Source: Haplosporangium gracile (lineage: Eukaryota; Mortierellomycota; Mortierellomycetes; Mortierellales; Mortierellaceae). From it: a DNA stretch of 25,869 bases. The notes under the pieces were generated by a model that did not search any database, had not been told where the DNA came from, and saw nothing but the letters and a program-made list of their open reading frames with translations. Within the stretch, counting starts at the first letter, position 1. Each line of letters opens with the position of its first letter. The position numbers and the translations under genes were made by a program. Below are positions 19,701 to 25,869 of this stretch, one piece after another. The stretch is taken from the NCBI GenBank assembly GCA_015499985.1, contig JAAAUF010000606.1, forward strand, positions 1-25,869, given 5' to 3'.

Positions 19701-22565
19701 TTTAGTGGACATCCGTCGCCCATGTCATCAGAGTTCGTATTGTCGTAAGGGGCTCGAGGCACGAATGTCTGTTTCTGCCGCTGAGGTCGTTGCTGATGCG
19801 CCTGTTGGGGACCCTGTTGGCCTGAATACGTCTGCTGAGGCATGTGAGGGAATGAATAGTGTCGATTCTGCTTATTCCCATCCGTGCCTGACATAGATGG
19901 CTTTCCTAACGACAATGATTGTTGGGCTGGAGTAACTCCGTGGATGCAAAATGGACACGGGGGACTGGCATTCTGAAAGAGTCGAAAAGAGCGATGCTTC
20001 TCGTGGCGATGGCAAACATTGCACACCCTATTGTTAACGCAGCAAAGAATAAACGATATGTTAATGTATGAACTGTTTATATGCCAAATCATATCATAAA
20101 AACCAGCATTCTGTGACATACCTGTGCCCACATGATCCAAGTGGAACTATCGCCAACTGCACTCCACACAGTCCACACATTTCCATAGTGGCGCCATCGT
20201 TGAGTTGAGGGTTGGATCCAGACTCAGAAGGGATGGCCGTTTCAAAGTGAGGGTGCAATGCTGGCTGAGTCGAGTTCAAGTGATGGCCGGGGGCTCTGGT
20301 GTCTGCTTTCGCCACTCCTGACTCGTGACTTTCCACAGACGATAATGGATGGGGCTCGTATGACACAGATCCTGAACACATTCCTGGGGTGCGACTACCA
20401 GTGAACGATCCTGCCATTGTATGTCCGCCAGAGGGACCACTGTTTATCGGACTGACAGATCGGCCGGAAAGGTGAGGCGGAATGGACGACCAAGGTGGCG
20501 CATGGAGAGAGCCTGGCTGTTGACAAATGGATGTCATGGTCAAGTAGTCCAAGTTGCTTGCCGACAAATCATGGAGTATTGACTCAGAGTTGCGGCGTTG
20601 ACTCTGAATATCCAGACCAGTGCTCGCTGCGTTAGTGTCCAGCTTGTCAATCTTTTCAGCCCAAGGATCGTATCCAGGAACAAATCCGCCGTGTTGAATG
20701 TTGTTGCTCTGATTGGAGGTGCTTGAAAACGACGACATTGTCGACGAAGCCGTTAAAGAGTCATCCTCGGGAATGCTGACGTCCGAAAATGTTGCGCTGC
20801 TAGTGCTGGCGCTAAAGGGGTGGGTCGATTTGTCCTGTGACTGGTCCTGCTCTTTGAAAGTCAGTTCATCCATGCTCTGCTTCCTTGCGTGGGAGATTGC
20901 TGGCGGTTGAATAGGATTTGGGAGGATGCGACTGTTACGTCGACTGGATGCTAAAGAGGACGGGAGTTGTTGGTGTTGCCTTTGTGAGAACGTCGGGAGC
21001 GTCAAATTATGGTCCGAGCCGCTTTCGGTAAGAAAAGAGAGGTCATCATGGATTGTAGCAAGCGATCCTGAACCTGGAAGTTCCTTGTCCCAGTCGGTAT
21101 TTCGTGCTGAGTCCTCCTCGGCTTGGCCCTTGACGTTCGATGCAGGAACTGGAAAGGAGAGGATATCGTATCCCACTTGAAGTGAGCTCGAATGTTTATG
21201 GAGCAATGCTTGGTCAGGCTACAGACATACAGACGAACAGAGGGGAAACAACGGGACATATCGCCGCGGAGGTTGCGGTATGTTAGTTCATCGATATGCG
21301 ACAACGTAAGTGTTAAATGGGGAAAGATTGAGGAGTGGTCGAGAGAAAGACAGGTGGGGGGGTGGGAGGTGGGTGTTCATGAAATCACAGAAAAAAGGGG
21401 GCAGAGTTGGGGTGGTTGTTGTCCAATAGGGGGTGAGCAATTTTGAAAGTCCTGAGCGTTTTAAGTTGCACAAACTAAATCGACATATGCCAGCCATCAC
21501 GAGAACAAACGTAAAAAGTACACGGCGGGAAAGTGAAAAATCCAAACGTCAACCACGGATGCATGTCAGTTTGAGTAACAGAAACTACTGGGAACGGGCG
21601 TGAAAGGACGAATTGAATAGAAGAGCATGCATGAAGGGAAAAAAGGGATGCACACAAAAAAGACACTTGCCCACGCAAAAAGGGATGTGTTTTCTTGGCC
21701 ATTTTTTCTCCCTCCCTTCTCCTTGCACGGTGATAGATTTCTTCCGCGCAATGCGAGATTTTAGGAAAATGTATGTATACAAGAGCAAACAGAGTCGTTT
21801 TGTGTAAGTGTTCTGAGGTCATTCCCGTTGAAGTTCTCGCGTTGTGAAAATGAACGACCACCATTTTGATAACAGAAGATATTGTGAGGAAGATCAACAG
21901 GGGGCACGGGAGGCTTTCGTGTTTGTGTTCATGCGCGGGTGGTGCGTAGTGGACCCAGAACGTGGGTGGAGATATGATAGAGAAGACAAGGGAGTGGCAG
22001 GGTGGAGGGGCAAACAAAGTAAATGCAAATGGTAACATACCTGTTCCCATACACCACCATAGAAGGAGAGCTGTGACATGGACGCTCTTCTTCCAAAGCT
22101 GTCAATCATGCTGCTTGTTACTCCGTTAGCAGGGTGCTGTTGTTGGCTGAAGGCATGGGGATGCAGTCTGCTAGAGCTCCGCTGTTTGTTGCCAATAAGG
22201 TTGGTGCTGGCCAAGTCGATTTCTTGCTTGTCCGAGAGAGACGTGAACGAGGACTCGCTCGAGTGACTGCTCCAAGCTGAGGCCATGCTGTCATGTTTGT
22301 TGGACAGATCAGAGCCCGCTGCTGCCCTGTGTGTGGCGATCTGGTCGACGCACAGAAACTGGTCAAAGGCTCCCTGGGCGTTCCACGCTGAGTAGTCGAC
22401 CGTATGCCGTCTCTGGTCCAGGAGATGTTGTGGAGGACGTCGTTGTGCTGACAGAACTGTCTCTGGTAAGGTTGAGGATGACCCTGGCGCCGTAGATAAG
22501 GATCGCGATTGGGACTCAAAGGTCCTCTGGGATCCCGCCTCGTTCAGGTATTCACGGGTATTCAT
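16729..22565 (-). CDS. large RING-type zinc finger + RRM RNA-binding protein
   Basis: Complement(16729-18300, 18404-18871, 18965-20027, 20122-21218, 22041-22565), 1574 aa; all junctions keep frame. Residues 523-568 form a C3HC4 finger: CGLC, 11 residues, CGHRVCNVC, 18 residues, CPFC. It is split by the intron 20028-20121, and joining restores CGH-RVCNVC. Residues about 600-885 are Gln/Pro/His/Tyr-rich. An RRM begins at about 887 (VVRVTNIPWDVSLQDMLGFF), has the RNP1-like GKTFNSAFIEL, and ends near GRQVSVEL. The following CRNYKLHFSRKCAERPFENI, LAKYPW and LTSAFTERQK segment, about 1045-1145, is helical and well conserved in appearance; the rest is a Ser/Thr/Pro-rich tail. Role inferred: a post-transcriptional regulator, possibly an E3 ligase. 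It resembles the RING+RRM plan of CNOT4/Not4, but the finger spacing and sequence differ, so I do not call it that. The intron 18301-18403 uses a GC donor. An acceptor-like CTACATAG at 22581-22588 leaves open an extra 5' exon. Confidence 0.85.
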
Positions 22566-24100
22566 TCGATTGCTCTCACTCTATGTAGAATATGTTATAG
22601 TTGTAGAGTCAGACAAACCGCTGTTGTACTGCTGTTTGTATGTCTGGCTGGAGAGTGAGGTTGGTTGTGCGGTGTTGATCGATGTCTGACTGTGGCTGTC
22701 GATCTCCCGCTTCACTTTAGACACTCTGGTGGTTTATGAGACGAGAAGAAGGGCTGGTGGCAAACAGTGAGAGAACTGGACAAACGGAGAGATAGTTAAG
22801 CGTGTGAGTGTTTTTGAACAGCGAAGAGAATGCTTCTGATCAATTGACTAAAGGAGGAAGCGAGGAAGGAAGAGAAAAGAGCGAAGAAGGTAAGGAAAGA
22901 AAACGAAGAAAACTAATCGAAGTTGAGTTAATGTTAGAAAAAGGGAAGGGTGTGTGCGTGATCCAGGATAATGGGCAAGGATGAAGGCGTGCGTGGGAGA
23001 AGAGGAGGAGATAAGTGAAAGCGAGAAAGGAAAGCACAAGGAAGTAGCAGTGGAGGAAGAGGAAGTTGTAGAAGGAGAGGAGAACAGAGAGGAGGAAGAA
23101 GATGAAAAGGGAGGAAAGGGAAGAGGAAAGGGAAAAGGAAAAGGAAAAAGGAGACTTGAAAGGAGAGAGAGAGAGGAAAGGAGTGGGTGTGGAAAAGGAA
23201 TAAAGGAAAAGGGCAAACAGTAAAGAAGAGAGAAGGACTGCGAAAAATGCTAAAATAATAAGTGGCATGCGGCGCGTGGGTGTGAGTGGGGTGGGCAAAC
23301 ATGCTACAACAACGACAACACTAAAAAATAGTCAAAATCAAAAATCGACAAATACACGCACATCACACACATTCAACAAGAGGCAAGTGGGTGAGGGGAG
23401 GAGGGAAAGGACTGGAATAGAGAGGTATAGAGGCTCAGGAGCAAGTCAACGTGATATTATGGTGTTTCTTGTTCTCTGGGGTAAAGCGTGTGTGTGTATA
23501 ATGCTGTAGGTGTGAATGAATGTATGCATTTACGCGAAGCAAGCGAGGAAGAACAAAGGGAGGACAAAGAAGTACATACCCGCCAAGGATTCAGCAAAGG
23601 ATCTCAGTAAGATAGTGAGAAGAGAGAGGAGAGAGAGGGGAGAGAGGAGAGAGGGGAGGGAGAGGAGGAGAGAGTGTGTGAGGAGAGGAAGAAGAGGAGT
23701 GTGAGCTACTTTTTTGGGCAAGTGTGTGCGTGTATGCGTGTATGTATGAGAAATAGATGCAGTGTGAATGTGCGCGTGTATGTGTGTGTACGAGAAGGGG
23801 GGGAAGAGAAATGGAAATGAAAAGAGAGGGAAAGTGGAGGGGGTGGAGGGAAGAGAAGAGAAAAAAAAAAGGGAAAAGGAGAGAAAGACAAAGAAGGAAG
23901 AAGAAAGGAGGAGGGAGAAGAAGAGCAACACATTCATTCAAACAGTCGCCAAAAAAAAGAGAGGTGGCGATGTGTTCAAAACGAGATCGACTTCCCTGCC
24001 CTTTTCCTCCCTTTCGTCCATCGCTCATTCCTTCTTGCTCCTTGTTTTGATCATAGAACGTTTTTAAAAAAAACAAAAAAAAAAAGAGGCGAGGTTTATT
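22566..24100 (-). promoter_or_regulatory. pyrimidine-rich 5' region of the RING/RRM gene
   Basis: On the minus strand, about 22840-23240 and 23600-23940 are almost pure pyrimidine (GAGAGG, GAAGGA and GGAAAA runs on plus). The open frames on both strands here are Ser/Phe/Leu/Pro or Arg/Glu/Lys/Gly monotony and look compositional. A GTATGT donor-like site on the minus strand near 23577 and the acceptor-like site at 22581-22588 could bound a 5' UTR intron. I cannot define the transcript start. Confidence 0.4.
23617..23700. repeat. imperfect GAGAGG/GGAGA-rich simple repeat
   Basis: Degenerate GA-rich tandem array (GAGAGAGG, AGAGGGGAG units) on the plus strand, part of the purine-rich upstream region of the RING/RRM gene. 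Confidence 0.8.
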
Positions 24101-25869
24101 GAACAAAACATTTTGTACGACGATGCACGCATCCACCAAAAATAAAAAAATGTCAACTTGCGTTGAAGATGAGTCCTCGCTATAAGCCATCTCGTGGGGT
24201 ATTCAGTCGTCTACCACTCCACGACATAGGAAAGACAAAACGAACGATCTTGCAAGTCTTCTTGGAGCGACGGATAAGTGGAAGAAAGGGAGAAATGAAT
24301 AAGCTCAACCATCGTCATCATGCTGTATTTCTGCATGCAAAGAAGGACAGCACACCTTGGCATGGACAGCATTTGCATGGAACAAAAACAAGAAACCCTA
24401 AAGCACCTGTGGGCCTGTTGTTGCGCCCCTTCTCCTTTCTTTCATCTCATAATTGGGGTGCAAGTCCATGCAAGGCAAAACAATCACGAACAGCTTTTCT
24501 TTGCTTGCTCATCTTTTTACAAACAGCTTTTTTATTGTAAATCGTCCATTGCTGCTGACCTCCTTGCATATATAGAAACGAATTGCCATGAGAGACGCGT
24601 CAAAAGAGGGAGAAGGAGAGAGCAAAGAGAGAACCTCCTGTGGCTTCTGGGGCTCATATGACCGGATTTGCACTAGTTCGATTTTTTTTTCTATCATTCT
24701 CTGACACATGTACACCTCCTCTTTTTTTTGTCCCATCCAGGTCATCTTTGTTGATTTGAGAGCATAAACAAAACCAAAAGAGAGGAAGAGACAAACTTTG
24801 ATAGAGATGACTGATGGAAAGCCGAAGCTGAATTTTCCGCTTTGTTCTTTAACCACGATTGCCAAAAACGGCAGTCGGTTACTCACATTCCATCAGAAAA
24901 AGAGTGTTTTGTAATACAAAAGGGAAAGAACGACAGCAAAGAGAGTTTGTTTATTGAAGATCGCTTTGTTAACCCATCGCCTTTGGTAAAAGAGGGTTGA
25001 TAACTATGCCAGTTGAAAACGGGTATCACATCCTTTTCGGGCTCAGACATATTCTTCACACGAACACGTGCGTGTCTTTTTTTTTTTTTTTTGTACTGTC
25101 AGTCGCGTCATTCCACAGAGGCACAGATTCTATGCAATTTCCGAAGTCTCATTCGACTACAAAGGGGGTTCAATCAAGGTAGAAGAGAGGAGATAGATGA
25201 TGGACAAGAGACTAGCAGAAGCATTGTCCAATTGTTCAATTGTCCAAGGGGTACATTGTAGCAGGAGGCAGCCAACATTGATTCTCATATCCATGGACTG
25301 CACACGACTTCACATTGATGCTCTTGTTGAATGGGACCCTTGGGTATTTGGGGAAAAAAAGATTTTTGTGAGCGAATACTTGTAGCCAAAAAAAATTAAC
25401 TTAGCTCAAACCACAGTTTTTCTTGTCCCACACACTGAAAAAAACACGAAACTCCAATCGTGCCTAATATGATTCTTATATAGCCATATCCCTTTTTTGA
25501 CCCCCTTCAAATCACTCCCTTGCATTTATCTTCGTCTTTTGTGTTGCCTCCCTTTCTTCCTCACCCCTTTTGACTTTTTTTGTCATCGTAAAAAAAAAAA
25601 GCAAGATATCCGGTTGATTTTTTTTAGTGTTTGCTTGTTCGTACGTGAACTCACGGTTTTGCCATCCAAAATCCGTATTCCACTCCATTGTTTTTGTATC
25701 TTATTAACACTACCTCGAGGGCATAAACCAGGAGAGAGCTGAGAGAGAAACAAAAAAAGGAGGGTGCACGCCCTTTGATCGACACTCCAAGAAAGATAAC
25801 AACACCGCCTTCCAGGAACGTGTTTAATAGTTTAATCGTATCACCACCAACATCCCATGCAATCCAAAA
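24101..25869. other. right-hand end, no recognisable gene
   Basis: About 1.8 kb of AT-rich DNA with T-runs (for example 25078-25092) and short open frames. The longest frame, 24163-24540 on plus (125 codons), has no recognisable motif and no splice partners I can identify. I cannot exclude UTR sequence of a gene beyond the right edge. Confidence 0.4.

Noticed and set aside
16729..22565. Calling the RING+RRM protein Not4/CNOT4
   Set aside because: The finger spacing and sequence, the very long linker and the conserved block after the RRM do not match Not4 as I know it. A profile search is needed before naming it.
22840..24190. Several 75-199-codon open frames on both strands in the GA/CT-rich region
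   Set aside because: Amino-acid composition (Ser/Phe/Leu/Pro one way, Arg/Glu/Lys/Gly the other) simply reflects low-complexity DNA. No conserved motif or splice partner was found.
24163..24540. 125-codon plus-strand open frame near the right end
   Set aside because: No domain, no similarity I recognise and mixed composition. The length is unremarkable for non-coding DNA here.
25223..25246. Near-palindromic TTGTCCAATTG / CAATTGTCCAA element
   Set aside because: Short, AT-rich and imperfect, with no gene context to give it meaning. Probably chance.

Overview
This window looks like a nuclear contig from an early-diverging fungus, most likely Mucoromycota and possibly a Mortierella relative (inference). 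Five spliced protein genes are recognisable. Most introns are short (about 90-190 nt) with GTAAGT/GTATGT-type donors, and a few are long (400-1160 nt). Intergenic DNA is full of microsatellites and of pyrimidine-rich tracts on the coding strand just upstream of start codons. There is no operon structure, and I saw no CRISPR array, tRNA, rRNA or transposase. One 10-N run (12214-12223) is an assembly gap.

Layout. (1) Positions 1-88 hold the last 28 codons of an unrecognised gene with strongly C-ending codon use. (2) Minus strand 2762-723: a RluA-family pseudouridine synthase of the RPUSD2/Rib2/Pus9 type, in five or six exons. (3) Plus strand 3678-6670: a Ragulator/EGO-complex membrane anchor (LAMTOR1; Meh1/Ego1 in yeast), 197 aa in five exons, with an MGCC lipidation signal. 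(4) Minus strand 8851-7388: a heterotrimeric G-protein gamma subunit with a normal GGL domain and CaaX box, preceded by about 370 residues of Ser/Thr/Asn-rich low-complexity sequence. (5) A 4.4-kb stretch with no gene (8852-13253), rich in simple repeats. (6) Plus strand 13254-16380: an MFS transporter of the anion:cation symporter (Dal5/Tna1-like) family, seven exons, with an unusually long N-terminal tail of about 340 residues. (7) Minus strand 22565-16729: a large protein of about 1574 aa combining a C3HC4 RING-type finger, a divergent RRM and a conserved helical region. (8) The distal 22566-25869 holds the GA/CT-rich leader and promoter of gene 7, then about 1.8 kb in which I see no gene.

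The genes need not act together, but two belong to membrane signalling systems. LAMTOR1 anchors the TORC1-activating Rag GTPases at the vacuole or lysosome, and the G-gamma tethers G-beta at the plasma membrane. The points most worth checking are the extended G-gamma, the long-tailed transporter, the RING+RRM protein, two probable GC-AG introns, two stop-free introns of 3n length at functionally critical sites, and a CACGTGAC (CLEAR/Cbf1-like) box in the divergent PUS/LAMTOR1 promoter.
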